A stretch of DNA of 57,821 nucleotides from DAOUBP01 sp034432655 (GTDB taxonomy: Bacteria > Chloroflexota > Anaerolineae > CG2-30-64-16), in assembly GCA_034432655.1 (NCBI GenBank), contig DAOUBP010000007.1, positions 1-57,821 of the forward strand. Reading direction: 5' to 3'. Positions 41,954-50,923 of this stretch are shown here, one piece after another. The first letter of the stretch is position 1, and every line of letters starts with the position of its first letter. Below the pieces are notes generated by a model that worked only from the letters and a program-made list of their open reading frames with translations, was not told where the DNA came from and made no database searches. The translations under genes were made by a program, and so were the position numbers.

Positions 41954-44641
41954 ATGCCCGATCAGGTCACTCTGACCATTGACGACGTGAAAGTAACCGT
42001 GCCTGCGGGCACGCTGGTGGTAGATGCGGCCAAGTCGGCCGGCATTGACATCCCTATCTTCTGCTCGCACCCCAAGCTAGACCCGTTGGGCGCATGTCGT
42101 ATGTGCCTGGTAGAGTTCGTGGGGCCGCGCGGCAGCCAGCTGAATACCGCCTGTACCGTGCGCGTCAGCGAGGGGATGGTGGTGCGCACGAACACCGAGC
42201 TGGTGAAAAAGGTGCGCGAGGCCAACCTGGGCTTCATCCTGCTCAACCACCCGCTGGATTGCCCGATCTGTGATAAGGGCGGCGAGTGTCCGTTGCAGGA
42301 CCAGACGATGGCGTATGGCCCCGGGGTCAGCCAGTTCGTGGAGCCCAAACGCCACAAGCAAAAGCACTACCCGATCAGCGACCTGATCATGCTGGATCAG
42401 GAGCGCTGCATCTTGTGCTGGCGTTGCATCCGTTACCTGGAGGAGTGGGAGGACAAACCGCAACTTGGCCTCTTCGCACGTGGCGGAGAGACCATCATTG
42501 ATGTCTTCCCCGGGCAGCCTGTGGACGCCAAGACCTCGGGCAGCATCATTGATATCTGCCCGGTCGGCGCGCTGACCAACCGGGTGGCCCGTTTCCGCTA
42601 TCGCCCCTGGGAGCTGCGCAAGACCCCCAGCGTCTGCAACCATTGCCCCGTGGGCTGCAATCTGCGGCTGGACGAGCGCGCGCACGAGCTGCGACGCATC
42701 GTCGCGCGAGAAAACCTCGCCGTCAACGATGAATGGATCTGCGACAAAGGCCGCTTCGTCCACCAGTTTGTGGATCACCCGGAGCGCTTGCAGACACCGC
42801 TGGTGCGTGACACAAAAGGCGGGCCGCTGCGCGAGGCGACCTGGGACGAGGCGTTGGCCCGGGTTGTCCAGGGCCTGGAGACGGTGGCCGGCGAAAAGGG
42901 CGCAGCCGCGGTGGGCGGGATCGCTGCGGGCCGCGTCAGCAACGAGGCCGCTTACCTCTTCCAGAAGTTCTTCCGGGTCCTGGTGGGCAGCAACAACGTG
43001 GATTTCCCCGACGGGGCAGGGGTAAAGGCGCATCCCACCGGCCTTTCGGCCATCACCGATATCGCCAAGAGTGACCTGATCGTGTTGGCAGGTTTCGATC
43101 CCAGCGAGGCCACGCCGGTGCTGGACCTGCACATCAAGCGGGCTTTGCTGCGCAAGGGCGCAAAGCTGCTCATCCTGCACCCGCGGCAGATCGAGGCCAC
43201 TCGCTACGTCAATGACACCCGCACCAAAGGCAGCGCCTACCTGCCCGTGCTGCCGGGGGACGAAGCAAGCTTGTTACTCAGGCTTGCAGAAGGGGTAACG
43301 CTGTCCAGGCAGGCTCAAGCATCACCGGGACCGGCACGCGGGGCCGCTGGGGCCAAGGCCGAGACTCCGCTGCGCGGGACGCCAGCAGGCCGCAGCCCTG
43401 CTGCGCGGGACGTCAGCAGGCCGCAATCCGCAATCTCCCCGGACCTGCAGCCGGCCGTTGAGCTGTTGCTATCCGCCAAATCTCCCCTTTTCATCTACGG
43501 CCCTGAACTGGCCCGCGGTGAGCGGGGGCGCCTGGCAGTGACCGCGTTAAGCAACCTGGCCATTGCGCTGGGCCACGGCGATAAACTGGCTTACATCGGC
43601 GCCGAGGCGAACAGCCAGGGCGTGCGGGACATGGGCCTGCTGCCCGACGCCTTGCCCGGCCACCAGGCGGTGAGCGATGCGGCTGTGCGCGAGCGGTTGG
43701 GCAAGTTGTGGGGTGTACAGCCGCCGGCCCAACCCGGCCTGTCCTACGAGCAGATGATCGCGGGCGGGGTCAAAGCGCTCTACGTCATGGGCGCCAATCC
43801 CGGGGCCACCGCCAGCGGCGCCGCGGCGCTGCGCCAGCTGGATTTCCTGGTCGTCCAGGACCTGTTCCTGACCGAGACGGCTGCGCTGGCCGACGTGGTG
43901 CTGCCGGCGTGCAGTTTCGCCGAGGCGGACGGCACCTACACCAACCTGGAACGCCGCGTCCAGCGCGGGCCGCAGGGCATTCGGGCCGTCGGCGCCAGTC
44001 GGGCCGACTGGGCCATCATCGCCGCCCTGGCTGAAACATGGCTGGCCGTCCAGGCCGCGGAAACCGCAGAGGGTGCCAGGACCGCCGACATGCCCGAATG
44101 GAAACGGAAAAAGCGCGCCAAAGCCAAGACAGGCCCTGCGCCGAAGCCGTGGCACTACCCATCGGTCTCTGCGGTCCTGGAAGAGATCGGCCGGGCGATA
44201 CCGGCGTACGCAGGCATCCGCTGGGAAGCACTGGGCGAAGAAGGGGTACAATGGCCGATCAGTGCCCTGGCGCGCGCGCCGCGACGGCCAGAACCGATCC
44301 AGGTCACCCCCCTGGCAGCTGCCGAAAAGGGCAGCTACTGGCTGGTCAGCAGCCCCTTGCTCTGGGACGGCGGACTCTGGATGCAAAAAGGCGCGCCGCA
44401 GGTGGTCAACCTGATCCCGGCGCCGTTTGTGGCGCTCAACCCGGCCGACATCGCAGCGGCCAAACTCAGCGAAGGCAGCCAGGTCACCGTTACGTCGTCT
44501 CACGGCAGCGTGACGTTGGCCCTGAAGGCCGATGCGTCCGTCCAGCCGGGCACGGCCTGGGTGCCGTTGAACCTGCGTGGTGCGCCGGCCGAGACCCTTG
44601 GCGCGGGACGGGGCGAAGTCGTCAATGTGACAGTCAAGTAG
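41954..44641 (+). CDS. nuoG: NADH-quinone oxidoreductase subunit G
   Basis: The 895-residue iron-sulfur and molybdopterin-oxidoreductase-like subunit that passes electrons from NuoF toward NuoB. Cluster ligands: FCSHPKLDPLGACRMC ([2Fe-2S] N1b), HPLDCPICDKGGECPLQD (N5-type with His), CILCWRCIRY and ICPVGAL (N4), and CNHCPVGC ... WICDKGRF (N7). The C-terminal half is the degenerate molybdopterin fold without cofactor. A low-complexity insert (residues about 455-495) is encoded by a duplicated 25-base unit. It is separated from nuoEF by the toxin-antitoxin pair. Confidence 0.96.
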   Translation: MPDQVTLTIDDVKVTVPAGTLVVDAAKSAGIDIPIFCSHPKLDPLGACRMCLVEFVGPRGSQLNTACTVRVSEGMVVRTNTELVKKVREANLGFILLNHPLDCPICDKGGECPLQDQTMAYGPGVSQFVEPKRHKQKHYPISDLIMLDQERCILCWRCIRYLEEWEDKPQLGLFARGGETIIDVFPGQPVDAKTSGSIIDICPVGALTNRVARFRYRPWELRKTPSVCNHCPVGCNLRLDERAHELRRIVARENLAVNDEWICDKGRFVHQFVDHPERLQTPLVRDTKGGPLREATWDEALARVVQGLETVAGEKGAAAVGGIAAGRVSNEAAYLFQKFFRVLVGSNNVDFPDGAGVKAHPTGLSAITDIAKSDLIVLAGFDPSEATPVLDLHIKRALLRKGAKLLILHPRQIEATRYVNDTRTKGSAYLPVLPGDEASLLLRLAEGVTLSRQAQASPGPARGAAGAKAETPLRGTPAGRSPAARDVSRPQSAISPDLQPAVELLLSAKSPLFIYGPELARGERGRLAVTALSNLAIALGHGDKLAYIGAEANSQGVRDMGLLPDALPGHQAVSDAAVRERLGKLWGVQPPAQPGLSYEQMIAGGVKALYVMGANPGATASGAAALRQLDFLVVQDLFLTETAALADVVLPACSFAEADGTYTNLERRVQRGPQGIRAVGASRADWAIIAALAETWLAVQAAETAEGARTADMPEWKRKKRAKAKTGPAPKPWHYPSVSAVLEEIGRAIPAYAGIRWEALGEEGVQWPISALARAPRRPEPIQVTPLAAAEKGSYWLVSSPLLWDGGLWMQKGAPQVVNLIPAPFVALNPADIAAAKLSEGSQVTVTSSHGSVTLALKADASVQPGTAWVPLNLRGAPAETLGAGRGEVVNVTVK
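43370..43425 (+). repeat. Duplicated 25-base unit inside nuoG
   Basis: A 25-base unit (43370-43394, starting CTGCGCGGGACG) recurs at 43401-43425 with one mismatch, a period of 31 bases. It is followed by CCGCAATCCGCAAT, like the ATTG/CAAT heptamers elsewhere. The insert disrupts neither frame nor conserved blocks. Confidence 0.65.
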
Positions 44642-44712
44642 TCGAATAGTCGCCGGGTCTGCCGGCAACATGGGGCAGTGCGACCAGGCGACTAAACGAC
44701 CAAACGACTACA
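44639..44712 (+). repeat. Heptamer/octamer hairpin in the nuoG-nuoH2 spacer
   Basis: The left arm begins on the nuoG stop codon (TAGTCGA, ATAGTCG). The right arm at about 44688-44712 has GCGACTA, AACGACC and AAACGACT. The two arms are complementary in the GTCG/CGAC core. Confidence 0.65.
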
Positions 44713-44724
44713 GGACTTAGAGAC

Positions 44725-45726
44725 ATGGATTGGATCAATCTGATTCTCATCCCGGCGATCAAATCGCTGATCCTGGTCATCGTCTTGTTGACGGGGTTTG
44801 CGTATCTGACCTGGTTCGAACGCAAGCTGATCGCGCGCTTTCAGCTGCGTGTGGGCCCGAACCGGGCCTGGATCTTCGGCCTGGGCCATCCCATCGCGGA
44901 TGCGCTTAAGATGATCTTCAAAGAGGAGATCATCCCGTCCGGCGCGGACAAAGTGCTCTTTGTCATGGCACCGGCGCTAGCGATTGCGCCCGCTCTGCTC
45001 ATGTTCGCCGTGATCCCGGTCGGGCCCAGCGTAAGCCTGTTCGGCAGGGAAATCCCGTTGGTAGTGGCCGACGTCAACATCGGCGTGCTGTGGGTGTTAG
45101 CCGTCTCGGGGATCGGCACCTATGGCATCATCCTGGGCGGGTGGGCCAGCAACAATAAGTATTCGCTGCTGGGCGCGCTGCGCACCAGCTCGCAGATGCT
45201 GTCGTATGAGCTGCCCATGGGGGTGTTGTTGATCGCCGCGCTGATGCTCTACGGCACGCTGAACCTCAACGAAATCGTGACGGCCAACCTGCCGTGGTAT
45301 TTCCGGGCCTGGTTGTGGCTGGCTTTCCCGTTGTACTTCATCACGATGCTGGCCGAGACCGGCCGCAAGCCGTTTGACTTCCCGGAAACGGAAAACGAGC
45401 TGGTGGCCGGCTTCCAGACCGAATACGGCAGCATCAAGTTCGCATTGTTCTACATGACCGAGTACCTGCACATCCTGGGCGCCAGCGGCGTGGCTGTGTC
45501 GGTCTTTTTCGGCGGCTGGCGCGGCCCGTTTGTGGACCAGGTGCCCGTGCTCGGGCTGTTCTACTTTGCGGCCAAAGTGATCGCCCTGGTCTTCCTGTTC
45601 ATTTGGGCCAGTGCCAGCGTACCGCGGCCCCGGTACGACCAGCTGCTGCGGTTCTGCTGGACGTTCCTGTTCCCGCTTTCGTTGGTGTATATGGTGATCA
45701 CGGCGGTGATGGTGGTGTTGTTGTAA
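44725..45726 (+). CDS. nuoH: NADH-quinone oxidoreductase subunit H (complete cluster)
   Basis: A 333-residue quinone-chamber subunit. TWFERKLIARFQLRVGPNR, ADALKMIFKEEIIPSGADK, ASNNKYSLLGALRTSSQMLS, AETGRKPFDFPETENELVAG and EYGSIKFALFYMTEYLH are intact. It is 60 residues shorter than nuoH1, mostly at the ends, and the two differ strongly in sequence. Confidence 0.95.
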   Translation: MDWINLILIPAIKSLILVIVLLTGFAYLTWFERKLIARFQLRVGPNRAWIFGLGHPIADALKMIFKEEIIPSGADKVLFVMAPALAIAPALLMFAVIPVGPSVSLFGREIPLVVADVNIGVLWVLAVSGIGTYGIILGGWASNNKYSLLGALRTSSQMLSYELPMGVLLIAALMLYGTLNLNEIVTANLPWYFRAWLWLAFPLYFITMLAETGRKPFDFPETENELVAGFQTEYGSIKFALFYMTEYLHILGASGVAVSVFFGGWRGPFVDQVPVLGLFYFAAKVIALVFLFIWASASVPRPRYDQLLRFCWTFLFPLSLVYMVITAVMVVLL

Positions 45727-45795
45727 GTCGGCAGACTCAGCAGATCACGAATCTCGCGCAAAGACGCCAAAGTAAAGCAGTACGGAGTGACGTGA

Positions 45796-46269
45796 ATGTC
45801 AAGCGTAAGTGAGATATTCCAGGGGATCGGTGCAACGGTGCAGGCCATGGGCGTGACCTTGAAAGCGCTGTTCACCAAGCCCTTGACTGTGCAATATCCT
45901 GAGCAGCCGATCGCGGTCTACCCGCGTTTTCGCGCCCGCCATGAACTGCGACGATACGAAAACGGCCTGGAGCGCTGCATCGGCTGTATGTTATGTGAAG
46001 CAGCCTGTCCCACCGGCGCGATCCACGTGGAAGCTGCCGAAAACGATCCGGCCAACCCGGTCAGCCCCGGCGAGCGCTACGCCAAGGTGTGGGAGGTCAA
46101 CTTGATGCGCTGCGTCTTCTGCGGCGACTGCGAGACCGCCTGCCCGGTTGAAGCGGTGGTGCTGGGCCACGACTTTGAGCTGGCCGTGTACGATCGGGAC
46201 GGGTTCCTGTGGACTAAGGAGATGTTGCTGCAACCTACGAACCCGAATGTGGTGGTGAGAGCAGAATAG
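45796..46269 (+). CDS. nuoI: NADH-quinone oxidoreductase subunit I
   Basis: A 157-residue subunit with two [4Fe-4S] ferredoxin motifs, CIGCMLCEAACP and CVFCGDCETACP, which hold N6a and N6b and pass electrons to NuoB. A short amphipathic N-terminal helix (KALFTKPLTVQYPEQP) is typical. Only copy in the window. GGAG stands eight to nine bases before the ATG. Confidence 0.96.
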   Translation: MSSVSEIFQGIGATVQAMGVTLKALFTKPLTVQYPEQPIAVYPRFRARHELRRYENGLERCIGCMLCEAACPTGAIHVEAAENDPANPVSPGERYAKVWEVNLMRCVFCGDCETACPVEAVVLGHDFELAVYDRDGFLWTKEMLLQPTNPNVVVRAE

Positions 46270-46338
46270 TTGAAAGTTCGAGGTTGCAGGTTGACCCAGC
46301 ACCTCGAACTTTCAACCTGTCACCTTCAATCTGAACGA
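46269..46338 (+). repeat. Heptamer hairpin in the nuoI-nuoJ2 spacer
   Basis: Heptamers GTTGAAA, GTTCGAG, GTTGCAG (46269-46289) face CACCTCG, AACTTTC, AACCTGT, CACCTTC. GTTGAAAGTTCGAGGT can pair almost perfectly with ACCTCGAACTTTCAAC. The left arm begins at the nuoI stop codon and nuoJ2 starts eight bases after the right arm. Confidence 0.8.
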
Positions 46339-46345
46339 GGCGCAC

Positions 46346-46861
46346 ATGTTCTTATTCGTCGTTTTCGCCTTGATCGCCGTCGTGGCAGCGTTCGGCGTGA
46401 TCTTGAGCCGCAAGCCGGTTTACAGCGCGTTGTTCCTGCTTTTGAACTTTGCGGCCCTGGCAGCTTTCTATATCATGCTGGAGGCCCAGTTCATCGCGGC
46501 CGTGCAGGTTATCGTCTACGCCGGCGCAATCGTGGTGCTGTTCCTGTTCGTGGTCATGCTGATCGGCGGCGGCGAACTAACGGATATCCGAGACCGGAAT
46601 AAGCCGTTGCGCAGCCGCTTGACGCCCCCGCGCATCGTTGCATTGTTGCTGGGCGCCCTGTTGCTGGCCGGGATCGTCTTCGGGCTGGTAACCGGCCAGT
46701 TGAACGCCTCCCAGGGGAGCGCAACGGCTTTCGATCACGGCAGCGCACAGGCCGTCGCGTCGGTGCTCTATACCGATTACCTGCTGCCGTTCGAGCTGGC
46801 GGCCGTGCTCTTGCTGGTCGGCCTGGTCGGCGCGGTCGTGCTGGCACGCAAAGCGGAGTGA
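46346..46861 (+). CDS. nuoJ: NADH-quinone oxidoreductase subunit J (complete cluster)
   Basis: A 171-residue membrane subunit. SALFLLLNFAALAAFYIML and QFIAAVQVIVYAGAIVVLFL are the family blocks, the latter with the typical Tyr-Ala-Gly-Ala turn. A last helix lies in LPFELAAVLLLVGLVGAVVL. Followed three bases later by nuoK2. Confidence 0.95.
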   Translation: MFLFVVFALIAVVAAFGVILSRKPVYSALFLLLNFAALAAFYIMLEAQFIAAVQVIVYAGAIVVLFLFVVMLIGGGELTDIRDRNKPLRSRLTPPRIVALLLGALLLAGIVFGLVTGQLNASQGSATAFDHGSAQAVASVLYTDYLLPFELAAVLLLVGLVGAVVLARKAE

Positions 46862-46864
46862 GCT

Positions 46865-47167
46865 ATGGTTCCCACAACGTACTACCTGATCCTGAGCGCC
46901 GTCCTCTTCACCATCGGCGTCATCGGCGTGATGATCCGACGCAACGTGCTGATCATCTTCATGTCGGTGGAGATGATGCTGAACTCCGTCAACCTGACCT
47001 TCATCGCCCTGGCGCGGCACTTTCTGAGCCTGAACGGCCAGATCTTCGTGTTGATGGCCATGGTGGTGGCGGCCGCCGAAGTCGCCATCGGCCTGGCCAT
47101 CGTGATGGCGATCATCCGGCACAGAGATACGACGAATATCGAAGATGTAAATTTACTCAAAGGATAA
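46865..47167 (+). CDS. nuoK: NADH-quinone oxidoreductase subunit K (complete cluster)
   Basis: A 100-residue three-helix subunit. IFMSVEMMLNSVNLTFIALA and MVVAAAEVAIGLAIVMAI carry the conserved proton-path Glu residues. It closely matches nuoK1 in length and layout, and is likewise followed by the composite repeat before nuoL. Confidence 0.95.
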   Translation: MVPTTYYLILSAVLFTIGVIGVMIRRNVLIIFMSVEMMLNSVNLTFIALARHFLSLNGQIFVLMAMVVAAAEVAIGLAIVMAIIRHRDTTNIEDVNLLKG

Positions 47168-47173
47168 GGAGCC

Positions 47174-47269
47174 AGCGAATGGCAGATGGCAGATGGCAGA
47201 TAGCAGATGGCAGATGGCTTATGGCCGTCATTCGCTGATTCGCCGATTCGCTGATTCGCTGATTCGTTC
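47174..47269 (+). repeat. Composite heptamer/octamer element in the nuoK2-nuoL2 spacer
   Basis: Phased heptamers GGCAGAT (47181-47215, one variant AGCAGAT), then GGCTTAT and GGCCGTC, pass into five octamers ATTCGCTG/ATTCGCCG (47230-47269). It has the same units in the same order and orientation relative to nuoK and nuoL as 33384-33481. Confidence 0.85.
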
Positions 47270-47281
47270 CGGGGAGTTCTC

Positions 47282-49183
47282 ATGCTCGATTATGCCTGGC
47301 TAATGCTCTTGTTCCCCGCCCTGGGGACGCTCATCATCGCCCTCTTCGGCCGCCGTCTGGGCAAGGGGATCATCTCCTGGTTGGCGCCTGGGATGGTGCT
47401 GTTGAGTTTCGGGGTGGCCGTTGCGATCTTCGCGACCATGCTCGGCATGCCCGCCGAAGAGCGCCGTCACGAGGTGACGTTGTGGCAGTGGATGGCGACC
47501 GGTGCCTTCCGGGTGGATGTGGCGCTGCTGCTGGACCAGCTCTCCGTCACCATGGCGTTGGTGGTTACCGGCATCGGCTTTCTCATCCACGTCTATTCGG
47601 TCGGCTACATGCACGACGACGAGCGCTTCGCCCGGTATTTCGCCTTCCTCAACTTCTTCATCTTGATGATGTTGACGCTGGTGCTGGCGAACAACTACCT
47701 GTTGCTTTACGTGGGCTGGGAAGGGGTAGGCCTGGCGTCGTACCTGCTCATCGGCTTCTGGTTCGAGAAGCCCTCGGCTGCCGACGCCGGCAAGAAGGCC
47801 TTCATCGTCAACCGCATCGGCGATTTCGGGCTGGCGCTGGCCATCATGTTCATCTGGAGCACCCTGGGCACGCTGCAGTTCACTCAGGTGTTCGCCCGCG
47901 CGCCCGAGGTCTGGGGGGCAGGCGCGGCCATCGCTACCACCGTCACCATGTTGATGCTGCTGGCTGCCACCGGCAAAAGCGCACAGATCCCCCTCTACGT
48001 CTGGTTGCCGGACGCGATGGAAGGCCCCACCCCGGTCTCGGCCTTGATCCATGCGGCGACCATGGTCACGGCAGGTGTCTATCTGGTCGCCCGGTCGGCC
48101 GTGCTGTTCGGGCTGTCGCCGACGGCCTCGAGCTGGGTCGCGTGGATCGGTGTGCTCACCGCCCTGTTTGCAGCAACGATCGCCGTCACCCAAACCGACC
48201 TCAAGCGCATCCTGGCCTATTCCACCATTTCGCAGTTGGGCTATATGTTCCTGGGGGTGGGCGTCGGCGGCTATGCCGCAGGCATCTTCCACCTGGCCAC
48301 CCATGCGTTCTTCAAGGCGCTGTTGTTCCTGGCCGCCGGCAGCGTGATGCATGCGCTGCACGGCGAGCTGGACATCCGCAAGATGGGCAACCTGCGGGCC
48401 AAACTGCCCACCACCTACTGGACCTACGCAGTGGGCGCGGCCGCGCTGGCGGGCATCCCGCTGTTCTCGGGCTTCTTCAGCAAGGATCACATCCTGTGGT
48501 ATGCCTGGCAGAAATCGCCCGCCTTGTGGATCATAGGACTGGCTACGGCCGGGCTCACGGCGTTCTACTCGTTCCGCACCGTATTCGTGCCGTTCTGGGG
48601 CCAGGAACGCGATCGCAAGCTCTTCACCCAAGCGCACGAATCCCCCCGGGTGATGACCGTGCCGCTGATCATCCTGGCGGTCGGCGCGGTGTTGGCAGGA
48701 TACATCGGCCTGCCGCAGCTCTCGCTGATTGACGGCTGGTTGGAGCCGGTCTTTAAAGTGGGCGAAAAGGCCGCCGAGGAGGCCGCGCACGGCAGCGTGG
48801 CGCTGGAGTTCGCCTTGTTGGGTGTGTCGGCGCTGGTGGCGCTGGGCGGCGCGTATTTCGCATACCGGGCCTACGTGGTAGATACCGACATCCCGAAGCG
48901 GGTACGCGCGTCGCTGGGCTGGTTTGCCCGATTGGTGGAGAACAAATACTACGTGGACGAGGCCTACAACATGATCATCGTGCAGCCGTTGCGCGATCTG
49001 GCCGGCTGGCTGGCGCGGGTCTTCGATCAGGGCGGCATTGATGGCGTGGTGAACGGCCTGGCAGGCGCCACCGGCTGGGTGGGCGTCCAGGCCCGACGGC
49101 TGCAGACTGGGCTGGTGGGGCTGTATGCGCTCTCCATTTTGTTGGGCGCGGTTGTGTTGGTGGCGTGGCTGGTGATACGATAA
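47282..49183 (+). CDS. nuoL: NADH-quinone oxidoreductase subunit L (complete cluster)
   Basis: A 633-residue distal proton pump. HVYSVGYMHDDERFARYFAF, LYVGWEGVGLASYLLIGFWF, VNRIGDFGLALAIMFIW, VWLPDAMEGPTPVSALIHAA and TDLKRILAYSTISQLGYMFL are canonical. The C-terminal horizontal helix region includes NKYYVDEAYNMIIVQPL. It lacks the His-rich loop of nuoL1. Confidence 0.96.
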   Translation: MLDYAWLMLLFPALGTLIIALFGRRLGKGIISWLAPGMVLLSFGVAVAIFATMLGMPAEERRHEVTLWQWMATGAFRVDVALLLDQLSVTMALVVTGIGFLIHVYSVGYMHDDERFARYFAFLNFFILMMLTLVLANNYLLLYVGWEGVGLASYLLIGFWFEKPSAADAGKKAFIVNRIGDFGLALAIMFIWSTLGTLQFTQVFARAPEVWGAGAAIATTVTMLMLLAATGKSAQIPLYVWLPDAMEGPTPVSALIHAATMVTAGVYLVARSAVLFGLSPTASSWVAWIGVLTALFAATIAVTQTDLKRILAYSTISQLGYMFLGVGVGGYAAGIFHLATHAFFKALLFLAAGSVMHALHGELDIRKMGNLRAKLPTTYWTYAVGAAALAGIPLFSGFFSKDHILWYAWQKSPALWIIGLATAGLTAFYSFRTVFVPFWGQERDRKLFTQAHESPRVMTVPLIILAVGAVLAGYIGLPQLSLIDGWLEPVFKVGEKAAEEAAHGSVALEFALLGVSALVALGGAYFAYRAYVVDTDIPKRVRASLGWFARLVENKYYVDEAYNMIIVQPLRDLAGWLARVFDQGGIDGVVNGLAGATGWVGVQARRLQTGLVGLYALSILLGAVVLVAWLVIR

Positions 49184-49198
49184 ACAAGCAGGAACGCC

Positions 49199-49342
49199 GT
49201 GGAAATCCAGATTGACCCGCGTACTCTGGAACGTGCCCTTGAGCGCGGCACAATCGAGATCCTGGATGCGTCTGAGCGTCTCAATCTGGAGCAGCTTCTA
49301 CCGGTACAGTTCGATATTGAGCATGATACTGCTCCAGTGTGA
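49199..49342 (+). CDS. Small 47-residue protein between nuoL2 and nuoM2
   Basis: GTG at 49199 with AGGAAC just upstream opens a 47-codon frame, MEIQIDPRTLERALERG and on, acidic and helical, ending HDTAPV. Its stop (49340-49342) overlaps an in-frame GTG of the nuoM2 frame (49339), which suggests coupling. Codon usage looks protein-like and the composition is soluble, unlike the membrane genes around it. No family recognised. It could be a regulatory or antitoxin-like small protein, or a degenerate remnant. Confidence 0.55.
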   Translation: MEIQIDPRTLERALERGTIEILDASERLNLEQLLPVQFDIEHDTAPV

Positions 49343-49371
49343 ACGACGTACATTTACTTGAGCGAGCCTTT

Positions 49372-50910
49372 ATGAATCCAAACGTACCCTTGCTGTCCAT
49401 CATCACCTTCCTGCCCCTTGTGGGTGGGCTGATCTTGCTGGCACTGCCCGGCGAACGATTGCAGAAGTGGTGGGCGTTGCTGGTGAGCCTCGCCACTTTC
49501 GCCGCCTCCTGCCTCCTGCTGGTCTGGTGGAAGGCCGGCGAAGCGGGCATGCAGTTCGTGGAGAAGCTGCCTTGGGTGCCGGAGTTCAACATCCAGTACT
49601 TCCTGGGGGTGGATGGCCTCAGCCTGTTCCTGGTATTGCTCACCACCTTCCTCACCGTGCTGGTGCTGCTCTTCTCCTGGGAAGGGATCGAAAAGCGGCT
49701 CAAGTCTTATCTGTTCTTGATGCTGCTGCTCGAGGCCGGCATGATCGGCGTCTTCCTGGCGCTGGACCTGGTGCTGTTCTACGTGTTCTGGGAGCTGACC
49801 CTGATCCCGATGTACTTCCTCATCGGTGGTTGGGGTGATCCCCATAGCGGCTACCGCTTCCTGGGCAAGGAAATGCCGTGGCGCATCTACGCCGCGCTGA
49901 AGTTTTTCCTCTACACCCTGGCGGGCAGCGCGCTGATGCTGGTCGCCATCCTGGTGCTTTATCGCCAGCATGGCACCTTCGACTTGCTGGCGCTGCAGCA
50001 GATCGGCCTGGCGCCTGACCTCCAGTTCTGGCTGTTCCTGGCCTTTGGGCTGGCCTTCGCCATCAAGGTACCGATCTTCCCCTTCCATACCTGGTTGCCT
50101 GACGCCCACGTGGCCGCGCCCACCGGCGGCTCGGTGATCCTGGCCGGCGTGCTGCTGAAGATGGGCACCTACGGGTTCGTGCGCTTCTGCCTGCCGCTGT
50201 TCCCCGACGCTACCATGCGGCTGGTGCCGTGGATCATGGCGCTGGCGGTGGTCGGCATCCTCTACGGCGCGCTGGTCGCGCTGGCGCAGAAGGATGTCAA
50301 ATCGCTGGTCGCGTACTCCTCGGTGGCCCACCTGGGGTTCGTGATGTTGGGCATCATGGCGTTGAACACCCAGGGGATCGCAGCCGGCACGTTGCAGATG
50401 ATCAACCACGGGCTGAGCACCGGCGCCTTGTTCTTGATGGTCGGCATGCTCTACAACCGGCGACACACCCGCCTGCTGGCCGACTTCGGCGGGCTGTGGA
50501 AACAGATCCCCTTATACGGCATGCTTTTCATTATCGTGTCTCTATCCTCGGCAGGGTTGCCGGGCCTCAACGGCTTCGTGGGCGAGTTCAACATCCTGTT
50601 GGGCGCGTTCCAGGTCAGCCGGGCAGCCGCGATTTTCGGCACCGCCGGGATCATCCTGGCCGCGTGGTACCTGCTCCATGCCGTGCGCCAGATGTTGCAC
50701 GGGCCGTTGACCAGGCCCGAAAACCAAAGCCTGCGCGACCTGAACCTGCGCGAGGTAATCATCCTGGCGCCCATCGTGGTGCTCTTCTTCCTGATCGGCC
50801 TGTTCCCCAACCTGTTCCTGGATAAGATCAACCCCTCGGCCCAGGCGGTGGTGGAGGCGCTCAACGCCCAACGGCCGGTCATTTCGATGACCCTGGATCA
50901 GGCGCCCTGA
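49372..50910 (+). CDS. nuoM: NADH-quinone oxidoreductase subunit M (complete cluster)
   Basis: A 512-residue antiporter-like subunit. FWELTLIPMYFLIGGWGDPH holds the conserved Glu; KVPIFPFHTWLPDAHVAAPT, KDVKSLVAYSSVAHLGFVML and GLPGLNGFVGEFNIL are further blocks. ATG at 49372 gives the normal N terminus (MNPNVPLLSII); a GTG at 49339 would add 11 residues and overlap the small gene. Confidence 0.95.
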   Translation: MNPNVPLLSIITFLPLVGGLILLALPGERLQKWWALLVSLATFAASCLLLVWWKAGEAGMQFVEKLPWVPEFNIQYFLGVDGLSLFLVLLTTFLTVLVLLFSWEGIEKRLKSYLFLMLLLEAGMIGVFLALDLVLFYVFWELTLIPMYFLIGGWGDPHSGYRFLGKEMPWRIYAALKFFLYTLAGSALMLVAILVLYRQHGTFDLLALQQIGLAPDLQFWLFLAFGLAFAIKVPIFPFHTWLPDAHVAAPTGGSVILAGVLLKMGTYGFVRFCLPLFPDATMRLVPWIMALAVVGILYGALVALAQKDVKSLVAYSSVAHLGFVMLGIMALNTQGIAAGTLQMINHGLSTGALFLMVGMLYNRRHTRLLADFGGLWKQIPLYGMLFIIVSLSSAGLPGLNGFVGEFNILLGAFQVSRAAAIFGTAGIILAAWYLLHAVRQMLHGPLTRPENQSLRDLNLREVIILAPIVVLFFLIGLFPNLFLDKINPSAQAVVEALNAQRPVISMTLDQAP

Positions 50911-50923
50911 TAATGCGCCACTC

